Positions 39,685-51,485 of a stretch of DNA of 64,000 nucleotides are shown one piece after another. How positions within the stretch are numbered: position 1 is the stretch's first letter; every line of letters starts with the position of its first letter. Source of the DNA: Epiperipatus broadwayi (lineage: Eukaryota > Onychophora > Udeonychophora > Euonychophora > Peripatidae); the NCBI GenBank assembly GCA_028023455.1, contig JAQFVV010006633.1, positions 250,001 to 314,000 on the forward strand, in the 5' to 3' direction. Under the pieces are notes generated by a model. The model was not told the DNA's origin. It was given only the letters and a program-made list of their open reading frames with translations, and did not search any database. The position numbers and the translations under genes are program-made.

Positions 39685-40722
39685 TTATCCAATATCTTTC
39701 ATCCTATGTACCATCTTTTTGATATTATTGGCATTGGTCAATTTTTCTTTTGTTCCCTTAAGCTGGATCTTAGCTTTCTCTAAATCTCTTCTTGGCTTAA
39801 TAATTTCCCTAACAAAATTTACATTAATTGTCTTCTTGCTATAATGTTTAAGTTTTACTGTAGCTTTTCCTGAGTTTCTTGTTTGATCAAAATTAAGTCT
39901 GAGAAAATTCATCTCAAGTTTCTCTGCATTCTTAAATTTCAGCTTTATTTTCACTTTACCAATATCTCTGTTCTGATCATTTTCTCCTTTCATTGCTTTT
40001 GAATTAAAAACTAAATTATTACAACCTATGAACAATAGATCTTTGCAAATATTAATCTTGGGAGTCATATTTAAGTAACTGAGATGACATTTTGAATTTA
40101 TATTCTCTAATTTGTTCTCTTCTTTAATTTCATACTTATTACTTGTAAGATTAGTAATTTCTATCAACTCATTCTTCAAAATTTCTGGACATTTTATATT
40201 CATGGAAATCAATTCTACCTCAGGCGATTCCCTAATTTCTATATCTTCATTAAAGCCTATCTTAACATCTACCATCTTTTCTACAATTACATCTTCAATT
40301 CTAATTTTATCTATACTATCAATTGTTATATTTACAGGTTGTCTATAGTCTATTTTCTTCTGGGATAAACTACTATCTTCACTAACTACTTCAACTAGTT
40401 TTTGAATTCCCTGACATTGATTCTGAAAAACCAAATCTTGATTCATTTCCTGCATTAGACTCTGTGAGTGTCTATTAGTTTTCTGAACTAATTCCTCCAT
40501 CCAAATTCGAGAATCTTGCCTACTCTCCAGTATCTGACTCTGTAAATTCTCATTCAATTTTTGCATTAATTCTATGATCTGTTTCTGTGAATTTTCATTC
40601 ATTTTCTGCATAAATAAGTAAAATTGATCCATAGTCATCACTGATGGATGCTTCTCTAACTTCTTTTCCTTCCTGCTGTTTGTACTCAATTTTACCTTTT
40701 TCATAATATCATTTAATAACAC
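39685..40722 (-). CDS. 345-aa coiled-coil protein with a 30-residue C-terminal repeat
   Basis: An intact 345-codon frame, exceptional for this AT-rich window. I do not recognise a family. Visible features: a basic N-terminus (KKVKLSTNSRKEKKLEKH); residues about 30-95 form a Gln/Met/Asn-rich coiled coil with repeated LMQKxNEN-type heptads; an acidic Ile/Val-rich middle (about 120-190); and three tandem 30-residue repeats at about 252-281, 282-311 and 312-341, each starting R(D/N)xxK(V/A)xxxLK. Upstream on the same strand is a primer-site-like sequence next to TGTAAC..; downstream is a polypurine tract. This makes a gag-like role in an LTR element plausible. No capsid motif, zinc knuckle, protease or polymerase is seen. 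Confidence 0.6.
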   Translation of the reverse strand: MLLNDIMKKVKLSTNSRKEKKLEKHPSVMTMDQFYLFMQKMNENSQKQIIELMQKLNENLQSQILESRQDSRIWMEELVQKTNRHSQSLMQEMNQDLVFQNQCQGIQKLVEVVSEDSSLSQKKIDYRQPVNITIDSIDKIRIEDVIVEKMVDVKIGFNEDIEIRESPEVELISMNIKCPEILKNELIEITNLTSNKYEIKEENKLENINSKCHLSYLNMTPKINICKDLLFIGCNNLVFNSKAMKGENDQNRDIGKVKIKLKFKNAEKLEMNFLRLNFDQTRNSGKATVKLKHYSKKTINVNFVREIIKPRRDLEKAKIQLKGTKEKLTNANNIKKMVHRMKDIG

Positions 40723-41383
40723 TAATAAGGCATCCTGTCATTCTATACCCCCCTTCAACAAGAATAATCCAAACTACCAAACAAAAGCCCTAACACCAGT
40801 ACTCTACATATAATAACTCTTTCAATAATAGTAATGTTTTCCCCTCTATATGTGTACCAGTTCACACAGAAAATAAAATAAAATAGTTATTTGTTAACAG
40901 TTGCTTAACAATAATATAAATATAAATCTGGTAATAGACAATGCAGATCCAAACAAAAGTAATAATAATGAACAATAAAAACAACAATATTTGGAAAATT
41001 ATTCATATATTGCAAAAATAGATGAATGTAATAAATTTTGCTGTAGCAAGATAAATACAACTCAAGTTAAGAAATGTTCACAATGGTATAATACTATTTA
41101 TAATCATTGGCAATGAGCAAAATTTTACTATTTATTAACTCACTACCATATTAAAAAACACCAAATAACTGAGAGTATTCATGTGAAATAACAGACATAA
41201 CTGAGAAGAGCAATAACAACAACACCTGTACTAACTATTGTGGATATGTTTAAACAAAATTAATCAAATTTCATAACATTCTGATAAAGTGCAAATAATG
41301 ACAAAAATGACTCCAAACAAAGTCAATAAAATCTAATAAAGTCTTGTCAGCATTTCACAAGGCCCGAAACAACATATATCGAG

Positions 41384-41402
41384 GCCTAAACATTGGGCAC
41401 CA
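41384..41402 (-). other. Primer-binding-site-like sequence
   Basis: The minus strand reads ..ATTAGGTTACA, AT, then TGGTGCCCAATGTTTAGGC. This resembles the tRNA-Lys-type primer site TGGCGCCCAACGTGGGGC of many Gypsy elements, with differences mostly C-to-T. It lies about 660 bp upstream of the 345-aa ORF. Similar sequences in the opposite orientation follow other GGTTACA ends at 42256, 42496 and 42634. Confidence 0.4.
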
Positions 41403-41404
41403 AT

Positions 41405-41775
41405 TGTAACCTAATGGGAATGGACAAAGAAAGGGTGAAGGGATGTGTACCCTTTTCTTTCTATTATTTTGAATGACACCCTGGATAAATGGCTATAGCT
41501 ATTCTGAATTTAGAATATTTACTTTTGCCATTATTTAGCAAATGAGATGCTTTCTTTCTGTAATTGTTTCTCTTTTAAGTATATGTTGGCAGCCATCCTC
41601 TTGTAAGAAAAGTTTATGCCTCCTAGAGCCTTCCAGTATGTCATTCATACATTGGCAATCAGTGATTATAGAAGAAGTCTCCAAAGTATTTAAAACCCTG
41701 AGATCATTATCAGCATTCGTATTCCTTTCTTTATTGTAACTGCCACTGAGCAAAAGCCCATTCTATAGGAGTCTC

Positions 41776-41821
<46 letters not shown>

Positions 41822-41826
41822 GTCTC

Positions 41827-41858
<32 letters not shown>

Positions 41859-42753
41859 CCATCATCACTTTCCTCACCATCACATCCCCCTCTCTGTGTT
41901 CTTCTCCCCATTCACCATTCCCATTTTCCTGATCTTCATTATCATAATTTTTCCCCCCATCCATCATCATTCTACATCCATCTTCACCTTTCCTTCATCC
42001 ACCACTACATCTCCCTCTCTGTGTTCCTCTCCCCATCCACCATTCCCATTTTCCTGATCTCCATCATCATTTCCCCCATTATCATTCTACATCCATCTTC
42101 CCCTTCTTCATCCACCATCACATCCCCCTCTATGTGTTCCTCTCCCTACCCACCATTCCCATTTTCCCGATCTCCATCATCATCACCATCCCCCCCATCC
42201 ATCATCATTCAACATCCCTTCACCCTTCCTTCATCCATTCCCATTAGGTTACAATTGGCTCCCAACATTTGGGGTCTGATAGATATATTTGACACATCAG
42301 TAGATATCATCATCATCATTTTCCACCATCCATCATCATTCTACATCCATCTTCACCCTTCCTTTGTCCACCATCACATTCCCCCTCTCTGTGTTCTTCT
42401 CCCTATCCACCATTCCCATTTTCCCAATCTCCTTCATCAACATTTTTTTCCCCCATCCATTCAACATCCCTTCACCTATTCTCATTAGGTTACAATTGGC
42501 TCCCAATGTTTGGGGCCTGATAGATACATTTGACACATCAGTAGATATCATCGTTATTTCTCTCTATCCTTTCCTGCCATTGTCATTCAGCATCCCTTCA
42601 CACATCACCCTGCACATTCCCATTAGGTTACAATTGGTGCTCAATTGTGGTGGCCTGATAGATACATTTGACATGTCAGTAGATATCATCATCATTTTTT
42701 CATCCATCATCATTCAACATCCCTTCACCCTTCCTTCGTCCATTTCCATTAGG

Positions 42754-42756
<3 letters not shown>
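41405..42756 (-). repeat. Right inverted-repeat arm with tandem LTR-end modules
   Basis: From 42756 downward on the minus strand this arm repeats the left arm but is longer. CATTAGGTTACAATTGGC (plus strand) followed by TGTTTGGGGCCTGATAG-like sequence and TCAGTAGATATCATC recurs at about 42244, 42484 and 42623. A ..TCCCCATCCACCATTCCCATTTTCC.. unit recurs in 41905-42440. The stretch 41405-42254 starts TGTAACCTAATGGGAATGGA and ends with its near-exact inverse, a terminal inverted repeat of about 41 bp. Confidence 0.7.

Positions 42757-42814
<58 letters not shown>
42757..42814. repeat. (TA)n microsatellite
   Basis: About 29 uninterrupted AT dinucleotides directly bordering the right inverted-repeat arm; the left arm is bordered by a similar shorter tract (34259-34282). 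Confidence 0.95.
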
Positions 42815-42817
<3 letters not shown>

Positions 42818-43950
42818 TTCCTTCCACATTTTGTAATTGAAAATTCAGTATATGTTTGCTTATATGAAAGACAAACAGGTCTCATTGACATCATTCATAG
42901 AATTAGAAGGCTGAAAAATATAGCTGGATTGGACATATTATTAAAAAGTATGGTGATAAATGATTGAAATTTTAAATTGAATTTCAAATGACTGACAAAA
43001 ACCTAGAAAGTGATCACATATAAGATGAATGGATAAAATAATAAATTTTTTGCCAATAATGTAAAGAGAAGTAATAAATCAGAAAAATTGAATTAAACTT
43101 AAGAGATCTTCATCATGCATTGGATTGATAATAATTAAAAAGTAGCTCATTTTGAAAGGGATCTCAGTTGTTAGATAATGAATTCATTACCAGAAACAAC
43201 AAGGAACTTCAGCTGAATTGTATATGTAAAGTTGGCTTATTAAAAAACTGAATGGTATTTGCGACAATTATAGTTACTTCTCCCTCCTATCTGACATTTT
43301 TCCTTTTTTGATAAATTTTTTCTATATTATATTTTACCATAACTTAGTTTAATATAAAACTTTCTCCTCATACCATTGAGTATATCTATTTGAATTAACT
43401 GTTTCCACAAAATTGGTATATTATACAACATCATTTCTTATCATTAAAATATGAATATATAAAGCATAATGCCATTAAAATTAAAAAACTTACAATGGAG
43501 ATTGGTTTAGTACATTGAGTTCCATAATAGTGATCTTGTAAATATAATCAATGACAAGTCATTTTAAAACAATATTTAGAAAAATTTTTTCAATAGCTTA
43601 CATTTATTTAGGGACCCATGGCCTCTGTAAATGAGCATTACAAAACTAATCTAAAATGGCTCATCTTTCAAAATCTGGCTATTATGCTATACCTTGAATT
43701 TCTTATTTAAATAATAAAAATAATTATAAATTTTGGTAATGATGAAAAATCAGAAGTAGTCAGGGTGGTAAAGATAAATATTTTTCTAAATATAAATGCA
43801 GGGAATGTGAGAACTTTCTGCATATGGGCTCTCCAAATATTTAAGTACATCACAACATATGTAACCAAGATTTTGTCATGATAACATTAACAGAGTTAGT
43901 TTTAGTTGAACATGTCTTCCAGAGGAAAAAACTTGTACTTATTAAGTAGA

Positions 43951-44219
43951 TAGTTTCAAGTTATTTTAAAAGAATAAATAATAAAGTGAAAATATATTGA
44001 ATATTTTTGGATTTACTGTGGGATTTAATTTACTATCTTATTGTAATGCTTAAATGCACTTTTTAAAAAAATAATATTAACAAATAGTTTCAAGTTATTT
44101 TGAAAGAATAAATAATAAAGTGAAAAGATATTGAATATTTTTGGATTTAATGTGGGATTTAATTTACTATCTTATTATAATGCTTAAATGCACTTTTTAA
44201 AAAAAAAAATATTAACAAA
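43951..44219. repeat. Tandem duplication of a 134-bp segment
   Basis: TAGTTTCAAGTTATTTT.. starts at 43951 and again at 44085. The two copies match almost throughout (TGTGGGATTTAATTTACTATC, AATGCTTAAATGCACTTTTT) with a handful of substitutions and a longer A run in the second. The similarity indicates a fairly recent event. Confidence 0.9.
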
Positions 44220-44709
44220 TGGTTTGACCCATGACACCTATATTCATTTCATCTGTAAATATGTTCCCAAGTCAGATTTAAAAAATTTAGAAGAGAAGGA
44301 TATTCAATTATCATTTCCTAATATTAATGCATATACTAATAGAACCTACAAGCCAAAAGTTATTGGAAACAATGATACTGGCTAAGTGAATTCTTAGATG
44401 CCCTACTGATATTGAATTTTCATCAAAAATAAAAATTGATTACCATAAATTGCTTATATAAACAAAAAATACTAAAAACAAATTGTATTCAACAAGACTT
44501 AAAAGAATGGCATCTTATGAAAAATAATGTAGATACAAATCAAAATTTAAAGCAATTCATATTACATGAGAACGTATAAAATGATGGTAGTTGATATGAA
44601 ATCCAAGATTATCAACAATAAGCACAAGAATTTTATTAGAAATCTTGATGTCCATTGCTTATAAGAAGTTACTTAACATGCTAAATTTCAATGGCATAAG
44701 ATTGAAAGA

Positions 44710-45031
44710 TCAAAGTAAGTTTTAAGATGTGATATGTTGGACTATTTCCATCATTTATAAGTGAATGTTGAATGTACAGAAAATTTTAAACTTTATTTAA
44801 ACTTTCCAAGTACAAACAACTTGTTAGTAATAACACACAAATAGACAATACAAGTTAATAATTACCCAACATTTCGAGTAGTATTATTCTCCACTCTTCT
44901 TCAGGTGTTACTGGCCTATATGCACAGTGACTATATTCACTTAGAAGTTGAACTCACACCTTTAGATTCTTGAATATTGAATTTTTAAGGCAAACGCTCT
45001 ACCAACTGAGCTATTCTGTCAAAGTAAGTTT
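44710..45031 (-). mobile_element. tRNA-derived SINE with hammerhead-like core, inserted in integrase remnant
   Basis: The 13-bp target duplication TCAAAGTAAGTTT is exact (44710-44722 and 45019-45031). On the minus strand the 5' part has an A box (TAGCTCAGTTGGTAGAGCG) and B box (GAGTTCAACTTC). A body follows with CTGAAGA (44904-44898), a six-pair stem GAGTGG/CTACTC and GAAATGTTGGG. The tail has AAATAAAG. The CTGAAGA-stem-GAAA layout matches a hammerhead core except for one extra A before the stem. It interrupts the degenerate Gypsy pol region. Confidence 0.8.
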
Positions 45032-45039
45032 CTTTCAGA

Positions 45040-45795
45040 AAACCACAATTTCCTTTATTTGTCATCATTTTTCTAAGTCATCATACAAGTAAGCCTTTCC
45101 CTACTTCCACCTTTCAACTGTCAAAAGTTCATTCTAGTTATGTATAAGGTTTTTACTAAATACATTTGGTATATCCAGTTATCCATGACTGACAATAAAA
45201 ATGTAATTAAGTTGCTATGCTACTCCCATAAATTTCTTTGGTAGGCAAACCGACCTCCATCTTAATCAATCATGTTACTGCATTTATATCTGGTACATGG
45301 AAAAAGTGGACTCATAAACAAAATATCAAATATATTATGAGTTACATTAGAAATCCACAATCAAATCCTTGTGAACAGATAATGTGAGAATTAGGGAGAA
45401 CAAAACCATAGGCAATGGGTTAATATGCTACCTCAGGCTATTCATTACATCATTATGATTAATGAATCTACCAAATTTATACTAATTTGGCTACATTTTG
45501 GGAGACCTGAACAATTGCTTATAAAACTCCTTTACCTGGCATTATTAAAAATGTTGATAGTGAACATGATCAGAAAAAATCCAGGATTAATTTTAAAAAG
45601 ATGGGTAAAAAATGCATCCATCAATCTAAGACTGGCCCATATCTATTTGAAGTCTGTGATTATGTTTTGGTTCAGCCCACTCACGCTAGCAATCCACAGA
45701 AATATAATTTTAGTAAGTTTCTGAACTTTTATGAAGGCCCGTATCAAATTACTAGTCAGGGAGGAGAAAATGCATTTACGTCCAAGCTTCTATAA
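45040..45795 (+). pseudogene. Gypsy-type integrase remnant
   Basis: Translation in shifting frames gives an integrase core and C-terminus: 'TAFISGTWKKWTHKQNIKY' and 'RNPQSNPCE' (about 45270-45380; the last fits the region of the catalytic Glu), then 'NESTKFILIWLHFGRPEQL' (about 45455-45515; the STxxxPxxLxFGR block of LTR-element integrases), and 'VCDYVLVQPTHASN..FYEGPYQI' (about 45650-45750; the GDxVLV..F.GPY C-terminal module) ending at a stop at 45795. The first catalytic Asp block reads 'ILINH' rather than a D-containing motif. Several frameshifts and stops are present. No reverse transcriptase was found upstream in the window. Confidence 0.8.
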
Positions 45796-46380
45796 ATTAA
45801 CTTTTTTTTTTTACAGTGAATCTAGAATTTTATTTGAAATATAATTTTCTCCCCAAAATACAATATCTAGTTTATATTGTCAATAATTCTTGAATAAATA
45901 ATCTAGAATTTACTGCTTCTGGTTGATATTTATATCAACAAATATGTGTTTAGAATTTATTCAATAGTCATTTATAAATATACTAAACTACATGTAATGG
46001 TTGTTATTATCATCATTACTTTTATTATTAATTTTCCATTTTTAAGAATTTAATTAAGCAATAAAATAATGAAGTTTCTTAGTAAGAGAACATTTTGATT
46101 AAAAAAAAGGTTCTATCAAATTTTGTAATAAAAGCACGAAGTCATGTGGATTTTTTTTTTAATTCAATATTTTTCAATCAAAAAATAAAATTAATTTAGC
46201 GATACCATACAAAATATATGCCAAACTTTATTAAAAAAAAAAAAAAGTAGAGGAAAGAAGAGAATAAAGAAATCTATTTTATTTTTAAAAACTACTAGCT
46301 AAATATATATTTTTATCTTTTCATATTCAAAAATACTATGCTCCCCTCTTTTTATTAGTAATCAGACAACTATTTTAACA

Positions 46381-46560
46381 AAAAGAGGGGGAAATGTCGA
46401 AATAAGTCTGATAATGATTCAGAAAGGATAAGCTTTTTTTTTAGTTTCTGATAAAAAGGTTTTTAATTTCCGAATTATCACTTCCAGAAGATTAATTTAA
46501 TATGTAATATATTGGTTCATTTTTTTAAAAACTAAAATTAGACAAATACATATATATATC
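46381..46560 (+). mobile_element. Polypurine tract and start of a 3' LTR
   Basis: AAAAGAGGGGGAAA (46381-46394) is directly followed by TGTCGAAATAAGTCTGATAA. The purine run plus TG fits the junction of the Gypsy interior with its 3' LTR, about 590 bp after the integrase stop on the same strand. The LTR is interrupted by the RTE copy that starts near 46570; its far end was not identified. Confidence 0.6.
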
Positions 46561-46569
46561 TAACATCAT

Positions 46570-49050
46570 TTTAAACCATTATCGATCCATTGTAGAATGA
46601 AGATCCCGTTGAGCGGTTTGATGTATCTATATTGCACTTCTATTAAGTGTCCAAATCCCAGATCCATAAATAAGACTTATTAGCAAAAGTACTATAACCA
46701 AGAAAATTCTATGATTAATTTTATCTATTAGGTTTCCATGTATAGTAATAACCTGATTAAGATATTTGTAGTTGTTAACTTCTTCTAATTCATCATTATC
46801 AATTATTATTTTTTTCTTTTGAAAAAATCCATTTGACATTACTCGTCTTTTTAACATTTTACCTTACGTCCTACTATTACTTTCATCTGCTAACACTTGC
46901 AATATTTCATGAAGCTCGGAAACATTATTTGTAAACAGAATTATGTCATCTGAAAAATCTAGATATTTGAATAATCTCCATTTATTTTATTCTCTTAATT
47001 TCCCACTTTAATCACCAAAATGCACCATGCAAAACTGCTGTAAAAAGTATTAAAGATATGGAGCACTCTGCTATACATTTTTCTCAATGTTACTCTTTGC
47101 AGTATCATTATATAATCTAATCATTGCCAATGCATTTTTATAAATATTATGTAGAATATAACAATATGCTGGATCTATATCTTTATGATCCATTGCATTA
47201 ATCACTGAAGAAATGTTTATAAAATCAAATGCCTTTTCATAATCAAATCCAAAGCATAATGACAACTCATATTCATTGTTCCTTTCTATAATTTCTCCCA
47301 ATATTTGATAATGGTCCAAGCTTGTTCTTCTGATTGATTAAAAGCCAAAGTACACTAAATGAGTTGTAATTATCTTGGTAAAAATTTTGTGCAAAATTGA
47401 TAAAAGACTGATAGGTCTGAAACTTCTAATATCTTTGTTATTATCTTTTTTAAATATTAATATTAATACCACATTTTTCAAATGTACATCTTATCATTTA
47501 GACATTTGGTATATAACTTTGTCAAAACATTCTCTATTCCTTTACATGCTTCTTTTAAAATATTGATTATAATTTCATCATAATCTGGAGTTTTTCTCTT
47601 CTTCACAAATTTAATTGCATGTTTCATTTCATTTAAAATTCTGAGCAATTAAGAAGATATAGTTCCATCTTTTTTCTTATTACAGAAATAAGTTTCCTAC
47701 CAAAACTAAGATGTTGTTTTATACTCTTTAGACTTTTATTCTCTTCTATAGCTGTCCTTGGTATTTCACAATTATACTTTCCTATATCATTATGAAGTTA
47801 TTTCTCACCATTATATATAATTCTAGATATTCAATCCATTTTAATGCATATCATCTTTATACCTTTTCATATTCCTTCTTTTCTTCATAAATTGTCTTGT
47901 CACAGTAGAAATTTTACTGGTCAATTACTGTTTTTTTGTACTAACTATTTTTATTGCAGCTTTTAATAGTGTACCAATTATTTTTCTATTGATTTTTCAA
48001 AATCTGTTGACATTTGAAAATGATTTGCAAAATCTAATTTAATTTTATTGAAAAATTTCTGAAATTTAGGAATATCAATTGTTAATAATGTTTTTCTTAA
48101 TACTTGTATTTATGTAATTTGCATTAACACATTTTATATCTTACTAATCAATGATCACTTCCTGTATTGAACTTAATATGAACATATTTTCTGTTAATCA
48201 AAGTATAATCCAATTCTGCTGTATTTTCATTTGTATTCTTCCATGGCTATTTCCATAAAGTTTTTCCTTTTCTGAAACTCCACAAGTCTACGTTCTCTCT
48301 CATTTTCCCACCATAATGAAATTTACTTACAAAACTTTCATCTTTCAATTGTTTACCAATTCTAGTATTAATGTTTCCCACAACAATTTAAAAATGTTGT
48401 TTGATCTGATCCAAAGCCTTCTTTATATCCACATAAAAATCCTCTATTTCTTCATAATAATGAGAACTCTTTGAACATAAACTTAAACTATTTGCATTTG
48501 GTATCTACTATTATGTTAAATAACTAAGTTTACTACTCTGTCTGATACATAGCCAGTCTTCATAATATTTTCCTTCCAATTTTTATTTATAATGAATCCT
48601 ACTCCACTTCTACTTCTAATGTTTGTGCATTTTTAGTATAGTATATGTCCAATTTTAAATCAATTGTCTCTTCGCTTTTTCTTCTAACTTCACAAAGTCC
48701 AATAATGTCCCATTTAATATTAGACACTTGCTTCCAATTCTTGCAATCTTCCTTCATTTGAAAGTAATCTGTGATTGTACATACTTAAACACAATATCAT
48801 CATCAAATGGCAGCCTGAATCTGTGATCAGGAGATTCTTAGAATATCTACCATCTTTGATAGCCAACCACTGCCTTGGATGGTGATTTTTATAGTCTCCT
48901 AATAAGGGCCATAATTGAAGTTTATCTATCATGATTGTGAATATATATTAAAAAAAAGTTTATTTACACACATACATTCTATCTTAATGAAAGTTAAGAG
49001 ATATCAGGTAACTGAGAAGAAAAACAATTGTATTTCTCTGAAATTTGGAA
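46570..49050 (-). mobile_element. Second decayed RTE-type LINE copy
   Basis: Same order as the copy at 22.1-25.0 kb. Recognisable blocks on the minus strand: 'CFGFDYEKAFDFI' (47319-47071, the RT block before the active site), 'LDFSDDIILFTNN' (about 46965-46930, FSDD active site), 'DNDELEEVNNYKYLNQVITIHGNLIDKINHRI' split across 46857-46627, and 'LIYGSGIWTLNRS' near the 3' end. The endonuclease end (to about 49050) is heavily decayed. It appears to sit in the LTR that starts at 46395. Confidence 0.8.
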
Positions 49051-51409
49051 ATAAAAATGATTTTGAAAAAAAAAAAAACACATAAGATAAAAAGATATAT
49101 TAACTACAATAAAAAAGTGTTTAAAAATATCATTAATCCGATAGTAATTTTTATTATGATAAGCAGACAACGAATATTATGTCTAATAAGAAGTCACTTT
49201 TAACATTATTAGTACATTTGAAAAAGTACAATTGCGAAATGCTTAAATAAATTTATTCTTAAATGTTAAGTAAACGGGTTTATTATTAATTAGAAATGAA
49301 AACTTTAAAATAAGTAAATAAATAAATAAAATAAAAAAATTCCTTAGTTTAGCATTTTGATATTATAAGTCATTTTATTTGTGAAATAAATATTTGTGTA
49401 TTTTATTTTGTTGCTAATTAATGTAATATAGTAAGTATTTTAATATTCAAAATAATATTAACTATTATTTTAAATAATCTTGTCTCAAATTTGATTTAAT
49501 TTTTAAAACTTTTAAATCTCATCTGCTTCTGATAGTTTCGCTTGCAATGGGATCGGAATATTTCAGTACAAATCCAAAAAGTGAAGGATTTTGGGTAAAA
49601 GACTATGAGATCACTAATCACATGGCATAAATACAACCACTTGTCATGGTTTGTTTAGTCTTCTTTGATTACAGTACTGAAGATTGCATCAGATATAATT
49701 TTAAAATTAGGCATTTTATCATCCTTCACTAAAAACATGTCTGTGTAGAAAGAGGCCAGAGATTTTTTCCTCCACATTGTCCTGAATGAAGAAATTAAAT
49801 TATTAACAATATTTAACATTTAGTAAGCATTTAAAGGAATAAAGTTTTAATATTTTTATTCAACTGTGAACATTTAAAATTAATTATGGAATGCTATGGC
49901 TTTTGATAACACTACAACAATTATTTGTCTCCTCTAAAGACTAAAATTGCTTACTTGAAATTATCTTCACTACATCAACCTAAAGTTTCTACTGAATAGT
50001 ATAAAATTCATGTGAATTTACATATTAACATATTGTTTCAATTTATATTTGTAAAAACTACCTGAAACAGTAAACAATTCTTATAAAACAAATTCAAGTC
50101 AATGTAGTAATGAATAGCTAGGTGTCACATTTGTAAAACAGCCTTAATACTAGCTGAATAATATAAAACTTAACCTGAGACAATGGATTAAAAAATTTCT
50201 GCATATTATTTTGGTAAAAAAAGCTTGGATATTCTGTTAAAAAATTAACCTGTGGATTAATAGTTTGTTTGATACTACACTGAATATAGTAATCTAAAAT
50301 ATACAGGATTTGTATTGATTGATATTATATCTTTGTAATGATGTATTTATAATTATATCTTTGTAATTTATGAAAGATATCTCTTAAAAGGATAAATTGC
50401 TGCACTAATATCTGAAGAATATGAATAAATAATTGGTAACTTGTTGAATACTATTGGAAAATAATATTAGTAAATTTCTGCTTAGAAAGCTTAACCTTCA
50501 TAATTAATTATGCTCTTATATGGATTAAGTATGTTAAATTAATCTTAGTGGAATTTTATTACTTTACAAATTGTCAAATGATATCTTTTATTCAATTGGA
50601 AATATTAAAAGTGCACTTTGATACAGTTTAATGAGTGTGGATTATAACTTTTATGCATATTCTATAGTTAATTAATTTAATTATTTTAATATTTTGAAGT
50701 CATTATTATCATTATTATGGCTTAATAAAAGTTTTCTAAAAAGAAAGTATCATAAAGAGGGTATAGGTAATGCATTGTATTTATCTGTGAAATTGGGTTG
50801 TCATAATTCTATTACTAACTGGAGATTTGTTATGCTAAACTTTAAATTAAAACAAAATAGGCTAAATCCAAGCTAATAGCTAATCTCTCAAATTTTTTAT
50901 TGATCCCTTAAATCAATCTCATATTTTTTCTATAGTAAAAGGTACATAGAATAGACAGATACATAGTTACAAAAAATATCCTTATTTTTCCAAAGAGGTA
51001 TTCATATGAATTAATGAAAAGTATACAGTATATTGAATTATCCTCTTGGCATTGCTAGTCACAAATATTATTGTTTTAGTTGAGATCAACTCCTAACAAT
51101 ATTTTAATGCTAATATAAGCTTAAAAAGTATATTATATCATGTTGCCATCATCTGTGATGGTCGGATCTCATTAAAGTTATATATTTTAAAAATAATGAG
51201 TTGAGTAAATGATTTACCCTTTCATGAGAAGGTTTCAAATCAATTCTTTAAAAATTCAATATGGTGCTACACTGTTCCATGTAGTTAAAGCTATTTATTC
51301 TGGAATACTGGAAGAAAAAAAAATACTAATACCGGACAACATCTTCTTTTTGCTAGTCCATCAACAGAATTTTATTGATAGTGCTTTAGTTCCTATAAAA
51401 CTTTGGAGA

Positions 51410-51445
<36 letters not shown>

Positions 51446-51447
51446 TT

Positions 51448-51485
<38 letters not shown>

